Shown one piece after another: positions 1 to 6,038 of a stretch of 6,243 bases of DNA. The position numbers and the translations under genes are program-made. The notes under the pieces are model-generated. The model ran no database searches. It was not told the origin of the DNA and saw only the letters and a program-made list of their open reading frames with translations. The DNA comes from an uncultured Phascolarctobacterium sp. (GTDB lineage: Bacteria; Bacillota; Negativicutes; Acidaminococcales; Acidaminococcaceae): the NCBI GenBank assembly GCA_900554395.1, contig USHB01000096.1, positions 1-6,243 of the forward strand. Reading direction: 5' to 3'. How positions within the stretch are numbered: the stretch's first letter is position 1; each line of letters opens with the position of its first letter.

Positions 1-27
1 ACGCTGCTGATTTTTCTCCCTTTGCAT
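1..27 (-). CDS. possible 5' end of an unidentified gene running off the window edge
   Basis: An ATG at 27-25 on the minus strand is preceded by an AGGGAG ribosome-binding site at 40-35 with a 7-nt spacer. It reads nine open codons, MQREKNQQR, to the window edge. The residues are hydrophilic and basic, and too few to identify a family. It lies about 80 bp beyond the terminator of the ribosomal protein operon, so it would be a separate transcription unit. A competing frame from an ATG at 68-66 is also open to the edge but has no Shine-Dalgarno site. The call rests only on the start site. Confidence 0.35.
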
Positions 28-104
28 TTTAATACTCCCTGCCGAATCTCTTCCCCTCTCAACGCCATGCGTAAGATTTTAAAAAGCGTGCTTATTAACG
101 ATTT

Positions 105-144
105 AATAAAAAAATAAACCCCAAAGCCACAGGCTTTGGGGTTT
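105..144 (-). terminator. Rho-independent terminator of the rplM-rpsI operon
   Basis: Positions 116-128 and 132-144 form a perfect 13-bp stem with a 3-nt loop (AAACCCCAAAGCC / GGCTTTGGGGTTT). Read on the minus strand, the stem is followed by a T-rich tract (TTTATTTTTTTATT, 118-105). It begins 24 nt after the rpsI stop codon. The plus-strand side also ends in TTTTT (142-146), so the hairpin could work in both directions, although no plus-strand gene is visible. Confidence 0.93.
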
Positions 145-168
145 TTGCTTGCAAACAATATCCAAATA

Positions 169-561
169 TTAGCGTTTGGAGAACTGGCTTGCTTTACGGG
201 CTTTTTTAAGACCGTATTTACGACGTTCTTTTTCACGCGGGTCACGAGTAAGGTAACCTGCTTTTTTAAGAGCCGGACGGAATTCTTCGTCAACTTTTAA
301 CAGAGCACGTGCAATGCCATGACGGATTGCGCCTGCCTGGCCGGAGAAGCCACCACCGATAACATTTACGAGTACATCGTATTTGCCTTTGGTTTCGGTG
401 AGTTCAAGCGGCTGGTTTACGATTAATTCCAAAGTTTTCAGTCCAAAATAATCGTCAAGCTCACGCTGGTTGATAATGATTTTACCTTCACCCGGAACCA
501 GGCGAACGCGTGCAACTGAAGATTTGCGACGGCCGGTCGCATTATAAGTAACTACTGCCAT
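169..561 (-). CDS. rpsI: 30S ribosomal protein S9
   Basis: This is a 130-residue protein, the normal full length for bacterial S9 (uS9), a head protein of the 30S subunit. Recognisable blocks are the N-terminal [10 protein letters not shown] (residues 10-19), the conserved [19 protein letters not shown] region (69-87), and the basic C-terminal tail with [19 protein letters not shown] (104-122). It ends in QFSKR; the terminal Lys-Arg of this family reaches the P-site tRNA in the ribosome. The ATG at 561 has a strong GGAGGAGG site at 577-570 with an 8-nt spacer. It lies 21 bp after rplM, the near-universal L13-S9 pair, and is followed by the operon terminator. No anomaly is seen. Confidence 0.98.
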   Translation of the reverse strand: MAVVTYNATGRRKSSVARVRLVPGEGKIIINQRELDDYFGLKTLELIVNQPLELTETKGKYDVLVNVIGGGFSGQAGAIRHGIARALLKVDEEFRPALKKAGYLTRDPREKERRKYGLKKARKASQFSKR

Positions 562-582
562 TTACGTTTCCTCCTCCGGTTA

Positions 583-1020
583 TTATCTTACGTTAATTTC
601 AAGAACTTCGGGTTTTTGTGCAGCATGCGGATGTTCAGCGCCGGCATATACATGCAGTTTGCTGAAAATTCTGCTGCCGAGACGGTTATGCGGAATCATG
701 CCTTTAACAGCAAGTTCAACCATTCTTACAGGGTTTTTAGCGAGCATTTCGCCTGCGGTAGTGAAGGTGGTGCCGCCAAGATAACCGCTGTGACGGAAAT
801 AGGTTTTCTGAACGAGTTTTTTGCCGGTCAGAACTACTTTATCTGCATTGATTACAATTACATGGTCTCCGGTATCCATATGCGGAGTGAAAGTCGGTTT
901 GTGTTTTCCACGAAGGATTTTTGCTACTTCTGCGGCAAGACGGCCGAGAGTTTTATCAGCTGCGTCAACAACGTACCATTTGCGTTCGATGTTGGACGGA
1001 TTAGCCATAAAAGATTTCAT
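583..1020 (-). CDS. rplM: 50S ribosomal protein L13
   Basis: The 145-residue product matches bacterial L13 (uL13), an early-assembly protein of the 50S subunit, at its usual length. Diagnostic stretches are [11 protein letters not shown] (residues 10-20), [19 protein letters not shown] (24-42), the [16 protein letters not shown] block (47-62) and the C-terminal [16 protein letters not shown]. The ATG at 1020 is chosen over the internal Met-5 because AGGAGGG at 1035-1029 lies 8 nt upstream, and Bacillus L13 carries a similar short N-terminal extension. It is the first gene after its own strong promoter and a leader of about 85 nt, and is followed at once by rpsI. Confidence 0.98.
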   Translation of the reverse strand: MKSFMANPSNIERKWYVVDAADKTLGRLAAEVAKILRGKHKPTFTPHMDTGDHVIVINADKVVLTGKKLVQKTYFRHSGYLGGTTFTTAGEMLAKNPVRMVELAVKGMIPHNRLGSRIFSKLHVYAGAEHPHAAQKPEVLEINVR

Positions 1021-1106
1021 CCTTATGTCCCTCCTAAATTATTTCCTGTTCAGTGCGATTTGTTAACTTCTCTTGGGGCTAATAAGATACGTCACAAAAT
1101 CACGTA
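1021..1106 (-). promoter_or_regulatory. 5' leader of rplM, candidate L13 autoregulatory leader
   Basis: With transcription predicted to start near 1105-1106, the rplM mRNA has an untranslated leader of about 85 nt, longer than a ribosome-binding site needs. It opens with an inverted repeat, ATACGT (1107-1102) and ACGTAT (1092-1087), enclosing a 9-nt loop, though the start site may cut into the first arm. Structured L13 leaders upstream of rplM are known in Firmicutes. I could not match this sequence to that model by eye, so the regulatory role is inferred from position and length. Confidence 0.35.
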
Positions 1107-1111
1107 TATAT

Positions 1112-1140
1112 ATTTTATACATCCATATAGAGTTTGTCAA
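1112..1140 (-). promoter_or_regulatory. sigma-A-type promoter for rplM-rpsI
   Basis: The minus strand reads a perfect -35 TTGACA (1140-1135), a 17-bp spacer, then -10 TAAAAT (1117-1112), one base from consensus. It lies 18 bp past the truA stop codon. It lets the ribosomal genes be expressed strongly and independently of the upstream ecf-truA operon, from which read-through is also possible because no terminator separates them. Confidence 0.88.
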
Positions 1141-1157
1141 GCGAATTTATCGCTTTT

Positions 1158-1913
1158 TTACGGCAAATATTCGCTGTATCCCACATAATCAAGATACAAT
1201 CCCTGCGGAGGTGCGGGAGATATTTTAAAATGACGTTCGGCAGCTTCAAATTCTTCTTTAAAGCGCTGCACGCTTTTTTTGCCGAGTCCTGCTTCTGTTA
1301 AATTCCAGACAATATTGCGCACCATATGGTATAAAAAACCGTCGCCTTCAATGGTAAAAAGCAAATTTCCCGGTGCAGTTTCTTCCCACACAGATCTATA
1401 AATGGTTTTTATGGGCGAAGTCTGCACGCTGCCGCTTGAACGGAAGAAGGAAAAATCATGCGTGCCTTTAAGCACGGAGGCTGCTTCGTTCATGAGTTTG
1501 ATGTTTAAAGATGCGTTTTGCATCTGCCACGCATAATTGCGGATAAAGGGATTGTATTCGCCGTTCAGCACTATGCGGTAGCAGTAGCGTTTCCATTTGG
1601 CGCTGTACCGGGCATGAAAGCCTTCTTTTTCTTCTTCAGATTCTCTTACGGTTATATCGGCAGGAAGTATGCTGTTCATGGCTCTTTTAAGATTTGCCGC
1701 AGGTATCGGACAAGCGGTTGTAAATGATACTACCTGCCCATTGGCGTGTACGCCGCTGTCTGTCCTGCCACTGCCGGCAATGCTTACAGTTTCGCCGGTA
1801 ATGCGCGCAAGCGCTTCTTCAAGCACCTGCTGCACTGTTATATCGCGCGGCTGGCGCTGAAAACCATGATAGCCGCTGCCGTCATAGGCAACAATAAGTT
1901 TCAGCGTCCTCAT
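1158..1913 (-). CDS. truA: tRNA pseudouridine(38-40) synthase TruA
   Basis: TruA isomerises uridine to pseudouridine at positions 38-40 of the tRNA anticodon stem-loop. From the ATG at 1913 the protein has 251 residues, the usual size. Family marks are the N-terminal LKLIVAYDGSGYHGFQRQ, the catalytic motif GSGRTDSGVHA (residues 48-58, nucleophile Asp52), the FHARYSAKWKRYCYRI segment and the C-terminal DGFLYHMVRNIVW. A TTG at 1928 would add five residues. The ATG at 1913 is preferred because it overlaps the ecfT stop as ATGA, a typical coupling arrangement, and MRTLKLIV matches TruA N-termini; its own Shine-Dalgarno (GGGGG, 1926-1922) is weak. It closes the ecfA1-ecfA2-ecfT-truA operon. Confidence 0.96.
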   Translation of the reverse strand: MRTLKLIVAYDGSGYHGFQRQPRDITVQQVLEEALARITGETVSIAGSGRTDSGVHANGQVVSFTTACPIPAANLKRAMNSILPADITVRESEEEKEGFHARYSAKWKRYCYRIVLNGEYNPFIRNYAWQMQNASLNIKLMNEAASVLKGTHDFSFFRSSGSVQTSPIKTIYRSVWEETAPGNLLFTIEGDGFLYHMVRNIVWNLTEAGLGKKSVQRFKEEFEAAERHFKISPAPPQGLYLDYVGYSEYLP

Positions 1914-2719
1914 AAGCCAAGCCCCCAACGCATAACTGCCAGCACTGCTATTAAAATAATAATTATTGCCAGGGCAATAAAATCGTGCGTTTTATAGGCA
2001 AGTTCATGCATACGCGTGCGCCCCTCGCCACCGCGGTAGCAGCGTGCTTCCATGGCAATGGCAAGTTCATCCGCCCGGCGGAAAGCGCTGATAAAAAGCG
2101 GCACCAGTATCGGCAGCATATTTTTGGCGCGCTGCAAAAGACTGCCGCTGTCAAAATCGGCTCCACGGGCTGTCTGCGCTTTTATAATACGGTCGGTTTC
2201 TTCTATTAATGTAGGTATAAAGCGCAAGGCAATGGTCATCATCATGGCAAGTTCATGCGCAGGCACGCCAATGCGCTTAAATGGGCGCAGCAGCGATTCA
2301 ATGCCATCCGTAAGCACTATGGGCGAAGTTGTAAAGGTTAAAATTGATGAAATAAGCAGCAAAAATATCAAACGCAGCGACATTTTTACGCCCATGATAA
2401 TTCCTTCTGCCGTAAGGCGCAAAAAGCTGTACTGGTATAAAACCGTTTTTCCTTCGCCTGTAAAAGCGTGAATAAACAGCGTAAGCACAATTATAATCCA
2501 CAGCGGTTTTACGCTGCGCAGCACCATAAGCACCGGCAGGCGCGATAATGCAATTACAAATGCCACAAATAATGCCAGTACGCCATAAGATGCCATGCTG
2601 CCGGCAAAAAAGATGGCGGCAATAAACAGCAGCGTTGCCAGTATTTTGGCGCGCGGGTCAAGCCTGTGAATAATGGAATTTCCGGGATAATACTGCCCTA
2701 AAGTAATATCAGTCAGCAT
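1910..2719 (-). CDS. ecfT: ECF transporter transmembrane component EcfT
   Basis: EcfT is the membrane scaffold that joins the two ATPases to interchangeable substrate-binding S proteins in energy-coupling factor importers. The 269-residue protein has hydrophobic segments near residues 26-58, 72-84, 108-128, 155-172 and 247-265. The cytoplasmic coupling helices carry the two Ala-Arg motifs: AQTARGAD (ARG at 184-186) and AMEARCYRGGEGRTR (AR at 225-226). The second has Cys where many homologues have Gly. The N-terminus LGQYYPGNSIIHRLDPRAK is typical of the family. The ATG at 2719 has GAGGAGGG at 2733-2726 with a 6-nt spacer, and overlaps the end of ecfA2 by 11 bp. It is coupled to truA by an ATGA overlap. 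Confidence 0.96.
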   Translation of the reverse strand: MLTDITLGQYYPGNSIIHRLDPRAKILATLLFIAAIFFAGSMASYGVLALFVAFVIALSRLPVLMVLRSVKPLWIIIVLTLFIHAFTGEGKTVLYQYSFLRLTAEGIIMGVKMSLRLIFLLLISSILTFTTSPIVLTDGIESLLRPFKRIGVPAHELAMMMTIALRFIPTLIEETDRIIKAQTARGADFDSGSLLQRAKNMLPILVPLFISAFRRADELAIAMEARCYRGGEGRTRMHELAYKTHDFIALAIIIILIAVLAVMRWGLGL

Positions 2720-3572
2720 GCTTTGCCCTCCTCAATTCCAGTATCTGCCGCTCTAAATCTTTAAGTTCAGGCGTGCTCTTTACGGGCATGCCATGTTCGT
2801 TAAGGCTGCCGGCCAGTTTATACAGCGGCGGCACATCCATTGAAGCTGCAAGCAATTCATCTTTGTGACCTGTAAAAATTTCGTGCGGTACGCCATCCAG
2901 AATAACTCTGCCGCCGGAAACCACAAGCAGGCGCGAAGCATAACGCGCTGCTTCTTCCATATTATGCGTTACCAATATTACAGCAATGCCGCGTTTTTTG
3001 TACAGTGCCATTACCTCTTTAAATACGGCATCGCGTGAGCGCGGGTCTAATCCTGCCGATGGCTCATCCAAAATCAAATAATCCGGTTCCATAGCAATTA
3101 CGCCGGCAATGGCAACACGGCGCATTTGTCCTCCGCTAAGGCGGAACGGTGAACGGTTGGCAAAAGTTTCAAAATCAAGGCCGACAAAAGCCATGGCATC
3201 ACGCACGGCGCGGTCTACCTCATCAGGCATTAAGCCTTTGTTGCGCGGCCCGAATGCAATATCTTCATAAACAGTTTCAGCAAAAATCTGATGTTCCGGA
3301 TATTGAAATACCATTCCCACTGAATTGCGCGCTTTTTTGGCTGCTGCATTTTTAGTGTTTAAATTTACTCCATCAATGGTTACACTGCCTTTATGCGGCT
3401 GCAAAAGCCCGCTCAAATGCTGAACAAGTGTGGATTTACCGCTGCCGGTATGACCAATAACAGCAACAAATTCGCCTTTATCTATTTGCAGGGTAATATC
3501 GTGCAGCGCCGTTTTTTCAAAAGGCGTGCCTTTCATATATGTAAACGAAACGTTTTTTAGGTTTATCGGCAT
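2709..3572 (-). CDS. ecfA2: ECF transporter ATP-binding protein EcfA2
   Basis: This is the second ABC ATPase of the energy-coupling module, 287 residues and complete. It has Walker A GHTGSGKST (40-48), Q-loop Gln90 in FQYPEHQIF, signature LSGGQ (145-149), Walker B YLILDE with catalytic Glu170, D-loop SAGLDP and switch His203 in THNMEEA. The AETVYEDIAFGP stretch after the Q-loop is characteristic of EcfA proteins. Residues from about 225 form the C-terminal extension used for ATPase pairing. The ATG at 3572 overlaps ecfA1 by 10 bp and has GGAGG at 3581-3577, only 4 nt away. The A2 assignment rests on operon order and on its likeness to the second ATPase of this conserved locus. Confidence 0.95.
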   Translation of the reverse strand: MPINLKNVSFTYMKGTPFEKTALHDITLQIDKGEFVAVIGHTGSGKSTLVQHLSGLLQPHKGSVTIDGVNLNTKNAAAKKARNSVGMVFQYPEHQIFAETVYEDIAFGPRNKGLMPDEVDRAVRDAMAFVGLDFETFANRSPFRLSGGQMRRVAIAGVIAMEPDYLILDEPSAGLDPRSRDAVFKEVMALYKKRGIAVILVTHNMEEAARYASRLLVVSGGRVILDGVPHEIFTGHKDELLAASMDVPPLYKLAGSLNEHGMPVKSTPELKDLERQILELRRAKHAD

Positions 3573-4396
3573 AATTCCTCCGTCAGCTCTTCGCTTGTCA
3601 TAATGCCTTGCGGCAGTTTCAGGCCTTTGGCGCGTAAATCAAAGGCTGCCTGTGCCGCTACCGGCGTTTCAAGCCCCATGCTGTGCAATTCTTCTACACG
3701 CGTAAAAATTTCGCGTGGCGTTCCCTGCATTTTTATCTGCCCGTGTTCCATGGCTATAATACGGTCAGCCTGCATGGCTTCTTCCATATAATGCGTAATA
3801 TATACAACTGTTATTTGTTTTTCGCGGTTTAATTTTTTTACGGTACTTACTATTTCCATACGCCCGCGCGGGTCAAGCATTGCCGTTGGTTCATCAAGTA
3901 CAATGCAGTCCGGCTCCAACGCCAGTACACCGGCAATGGCAACGCGCTGTTTTTGTCCGCCGCTCAATAAATGCGGCGCATGTTTAGCATAATCGCTCAT
4001 TCCTACTGCTGTCAGTGCATTATCTACGCGCTTACGTATTTCCTGCGGCGGCACACCTATATTTTCCGGACCGAAAGCAACATCTTCTTCCACAACTGCT
4101 GCCACAATCTGGTTATCCGGATTCTGAAATACCATCCCTACATGCTGGCGGATATTCCACAAATTATTATCATCAGAAGTATCCATTCCGGCAACAACGC
4201 ATTTGCCTGCCGTTGGCAAAAGCAGTGCGTTTAAATGGCGTGCCAGTGTAGATTTTCCGCTGCCGTTAGCGCCTATTACCGCTACAAATTCTCCGGGTTT
4301 GATAGTAAGGCTTACTCCGTTAAGCGCCTTGACTTCATTGCCATCCGTATCGGTATAAACGTGTTCTAAATTTTTTATTTCAATTAAATTTTGCAT
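3563..4396 (-). CDS. ecfA1: ECF transporter ATP-binding protein EcfA1
   Basis: This is the first ABC ATPase of the energy-coupling module, which powers vitamin or metal uptake with EcfA2, EcfT and an S protein. The 277 residues contain Walker A GANGSGKST (42-50), Q-loop Gln91 in FQNPDNQIV, the VVEEDVAFGPENIG stretch typical of EcfA, signature LSGGQ (144-148), Walker B CIVLDE with Glu169, D-loop TAMLDP and switch His202 in THYMEEA. All catalytic residues are present. The ATG at 4396 has a modest GAGG at 4405-4402, 5 nt upstream. It is first in its operon, about 25-30 nt after a strong promoter, leaving no room for a riboswitch. No S component is encoded in the window, as expected for a shared group II module. 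Confidence 0.96.
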   Translation of the reverse strand: MQNLIEIKNLEHVYTDTDGNEVKALNGVSLTIKPGEFVAVIGANGSGKSTLARHLNALLLPTAGKCVVAGMDTSDDNNLWNIRQHVGMVFQNPDNQIVAAVVEEDVAFGPENIGVPPQEIRKRVDNALTAVGMSDYAKHAPHLLSGGQKQRVAIAGVLALEPDCIVLDEPTAMLDPRGRMEIVSTVKKLNREKQITVVYITHYMEEAMQADRIIAMEHGQIKMQGTPREIFTRVEELHSMGLETPVAAQAAFDLRAKGLKLPQGIMTSEELTEELCR

Positions 4397-4427
4397 AACA
4401 ACCTCAAACAGAATATTTTACTTAACT

Positions 4428-4456
4428 ATTATAGTATCGGCAGCGTTTTACGTCAA
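4428..4456 (-). promoter_or_regulatory. sigma-A-type promoter of the ecfA1-ecfA2-ecfT-truA operon
   Basis: The minus strand reads -35 TTGACG (4456-4451), a 17-bp spacer, and a perfect -10 TATAAT (4433-4428). It lies in the 83-bp gap between the hydrolase stop codon and ecfA1. An imperfect direct repeat, GTTAACGT (4479-4472) and GTTGACGT (4457-4450), covers the -35 at a 22-bp period, about two helical turns. Confidence 0.9.
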
Positions 4457-4479
4457 CCTTTTGTGCTAAACACGTTAAC

Positions 4480-5355
4480 TTACAGCAATAAATTTTTAAT
4501 GCGGCTGTATACATTAAGCGCATTTCCATAGAAAAACTGCTCATGATGCTCCTGCAGCACAACACGGCTCAAAATTGCAATATAATCCGTTATGTTCACA
4601 AGCGGCCAATCGCTGCCATACAGCACTTTATCCCAGCGTCCCATATAGTTAAGCCACATGGAAAGATATTCAAAATACGGTTTTTGTTTATCATAAAAAC
4701 CGGCGCCCGGTATCCCTTCCAGCAAACCGGATAAATCAACATACACATTAGAGTTTTTAGCTGCAACTTCTATTGCATCCGCAAACCACGGATTACCGCA
4801 ATGGCAGATAACAAATTTTACTTCCGGAAAATCAACAGCAGCTTCATCAACCGTTAAAGGATGAGCATAACGCAAACGTGCATCTGCCATTGCCGTATCA
4901 CCTGTATGTACAGCAACAGGCAAATTATAAGCACGTGCCAATTCAAAAAGCGGCCAGTGACGTTTATCATACACATAAACCGGCCTGTAACCAGGATAAA
5001 TTTTTATACCAAGACACTGAGGTTTTTGTGCATAATATTCAAACTCTAAGGCAGTTTTTTCTGCATTTTCCGGCGTAATAAGCTCGCTCTTTACGCCAAG
5101 GCAATAGCCAATATTATCCGGCTGGCTGTAAATATCATCGTCAAACGGTGCATTTAAATCTATCAGCCTTGGGCTAATGCCTCCATAACGGCTGGGAACG
5201 TCTTCTGTATTGCCCATAGCGACACTAAAAACTATATTATTATCTTCACAAATCTGCTGCCAGCAGGCTGCTGTATTCTCATATCCGGCATTTGCGGCAA
5301 CTTCCTTAAAACCATCAACATTAAAATAATGCATGTGCGCATCAATAATTTTCAT
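4480..5355 (-). CDS. amidohydrolase-2 family metal-dependent hydrolase, substrate unknown
   Basis: The 291-residue protein fits the amidohydrolase-related TIM-barrel family (Pfam Amidohydro_2), whose members include decarboxylases and lactone or amide hydrolases. Visible metal and active-site positions are the N-terminal DAHMH (His7, His9), Lys118 in GIKIYPGYRP, His150 in VAVHTGD, His185 in FVICHCGNPW and Asp249 in LYGSDWP. The protein looks intact and cytoplasmic, with no signal peptide. The ATG at 5355 is chosen because AGAAGG at 5368-5363 sits 7 nt upstream and a TATAAT promoter lies 25 bp before it. A longer reading to a TTG at 5430 would start inside the preceding terminator. It is flanked by the phosphatase terminator and the ecf promoter, so it is probably a single-gene unit. 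No clear terminator follows it, so read-through into ecfA1 is possible. The substrate cannot be told from sequence. Confidence 0.88.
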   Translation of the reverse strand: MKIIDAHMHYFNVDGFKEVAANAGYENTAACWQQICEDNNIVFSVAMGNTEDVPSRYGGISPRLIDLNAPFDDDIYSQPDNIGYCLGVKSELITPENAEKTALEFEYYAQKPQCLGIKIYPGYRPVYVYDKRHWPLFELARAYNLPVAVHTGDTAMADARLRYAHPLTVDEAAVDFPEVKFVICHCGNPWFADAIEVAAKNSNVYVDLSGLLEGIPGAGFYDKQKPYFEYLSMWLNYMGRWDKVLYGSDWPLVNITDYIAILSRVVLQEHHEQFFYGNALNVYSRIKNLLL

Positions 5356-5380
5356 CACTGCACCTTCTTTCAATACCACT

Positions 5381-5410
5381 ATTATAGCATTTATATGCAA
5401 AATACAGCAA
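5381..5410 (-). promoter_or_regulatory. extended -10 promoter of the amidohydrolase gene
   Basis: The minus strand shows TGCTATAAT: a perfect -10 TATAAT (5386-5381) preceded by the TGn extended -10 element. A -35-like TTGCTG (5410-5405) lies 18 bp upstream. It begins immediately after the T-tract of the preceding terminator, so the two elements are tightly packed. Confidence 0.8.
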
Positions 5411-5435
5411 AAAAGCCCCGCTGAAAGCAAGGCTT
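5409..5435 (-). terminator. Rho-independent terminator after the phosphatase gene
   Basis: On the minus strand AAGCCTTGCT (5435-5426) pairs with AGCGGGGCTT (5422-5413) across a TTC loop, giving a 10-bp stem with two G-T wobbles. A run of six T (5414-5409) follows, the first two also belonging to the stem. It lies about 78 nt after the phosphatase stop codon. The plus-strand side lacks a T tract, so it acts only on minus-strand transcripts. Confidence 0.85.
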
Positions 5436-5446
5436 AAAAACTAAGG

Positions 5447-5471
5447 TTTAGCAGCATGTAATAATGCTAAA
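5447..5471. repeat. inverted repeat in the phosphatase 3' untranslated region
   Basis: TTTAGCA (5447-5453) and TGCTAAA (5465-5471) are perfect 7-bp arms around an 11-nt centre. An alternative stem, AGCAT (5453-5457) with ATGCT (5464-5468), overlaps it. No T tract follows. It is transcribed between the phosphatase stop codon and its terminator, and lies about 37 bp upstream of the hydrolase -35. It could be a minor RNA hairpin or a protein site; no function is shown. Confidence 0.4.
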
Positions 5472-5512
5472 TGTTTAAAATACTGTGCAGAAAAGCTAAT
5501 ATCTACATATCT

Positions 5513-5980
5513 TTATTTAATTAAGCAATTCTTTTGCAAATTATCGAGCAGGGCCGTGCAGCCTTCGTAAATATCGTCATAAGTAACATCAAAATTGCCG
5601 GTATACCACGGGTCGGCAATATTACGTTCACTGCCTGCAAATTGAAGCAATTTATATACCTTATGATGCGGGTCACTGCCAATTATACGCATAATATCAC
5701 GTATGTTTGCAGAATCCATGCCAATTAAGTAATCATATTTAGTATAATCATCTTTTGTTAACTGCACAGCAGTTTTACCGGCCATACTAATTCCATATTG
5801 TGCCAATTTAGCACGCGTACCGCGATGCACCGGATTACCTATTTCATAAGTGCTTGTAGCTGCTGATGCAATATAAAAACTATCAGCAATACCGCGTTTC
5901 TTCACCATATCTTTTAACAAAAACTCTGCCATCGGCGACCGGCAAATATTGCCAAGACAGATAAACAAAATTCTAATCAT
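5513..5980 (-). CDS. low-molecular-weight protein-tyrosine phosphatase
   Basis: This 155-residue protein is a complete LMW-PTP, a small cytoplasmic enzyme that removes phosphate from proteins through a cysteinyl-phosphate intermediate. The P-loop CLGNICRS (residues 8-15) at the N-terminus has nucleophile Cys8 and Arg14, and the general acid Asp123 sits in the DPWY motif (123-126). The variable P-loop residue is Ile12. In Bacillus YwlE, Thr at this place gives phospho-arginine preference, so Ile points to tyrosine phosphatase activity; that specificity is inferred. The ATG at 5980 has AGGAG at 5991-5987 with a 6-nt spacer. It has its own promoter and terminator and no adjacent kinase or capsule gene, so its partner is unknown. 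Confidence 0.94.
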   Translation of the reverse strand: MIRILFICLGNICRSPMAEFLLKDMVKKRGIADSFYIASAATSTYEIGNPVHRGTRAKLAQYGISMAGKTAVQLTKDDYTKYDYLIGMDSANIRDIMRIIGSDPHHKVYKLLQFAGSERNIADPWYTGNFDVTYDDIYEGCTALLDNLQKNCLIK

Positions 5981-6008
5981 AAAATGCTCCTAAAATTCAA
6001 TATACTTA

Positions 6009-6038
6009 ATTTTAGCATATTCACTAAAAATATATCAA
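6009..6038 (-). promoter_or_regulatory. extended -10 promoter of the phosphatase gene, with an overlapping dyad
   Basis: The minus strand reads TTGATA (6038-6033), an 18-bp spacer and TGCTAAAAT, that is -10 TAAAAT (6014-6009) with the TGn extension. An inverted repeat TTTTAG-N8-CTAAAA (6010-6015 and 6024-6029) covers the -10 and spacer and could be an operator. The surroundings are very AT-rich, which lowers the weight of both calls. Confidence 0.65.

Noticed and set aside
1..68. Alternative minus-strand frame from ATG 68-66
   Set aside because: It is open to the left edge but has no Shine-Dalgarno upstream; the ATG at 27 in another frame does.
616..1188. 190-codon plus-strand open frame opposite rplM
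   Set aside because: It is antisense to the well-conserved L13 gene and runs through that gene's ribosome-binding site and promoter. It has no family resemblance and is a mirror of biased codon use.
1914..1928. TTG start for truA at 1928
   Set aside because: The ATG at 1913 forms the ATGA coupling overlap with the ecfT stop and matches typical TruA N-termini.
4397..4427. Riboswitch before ecfA1
   Set aside because: The predicted untranslated leader is only about 25 nt, too short for a known vitamin riboswitch.
5356..5430. Longer N-terminus for the hydrolase starting at TTG 5430
   Set aside because: The extra 25 residues would be encoded by the preceding terminator and the gene's own -10 region. 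The ATG at 5355 has a good Shine-Dalgarno and begins exactly at the conserved DAHMH strand.
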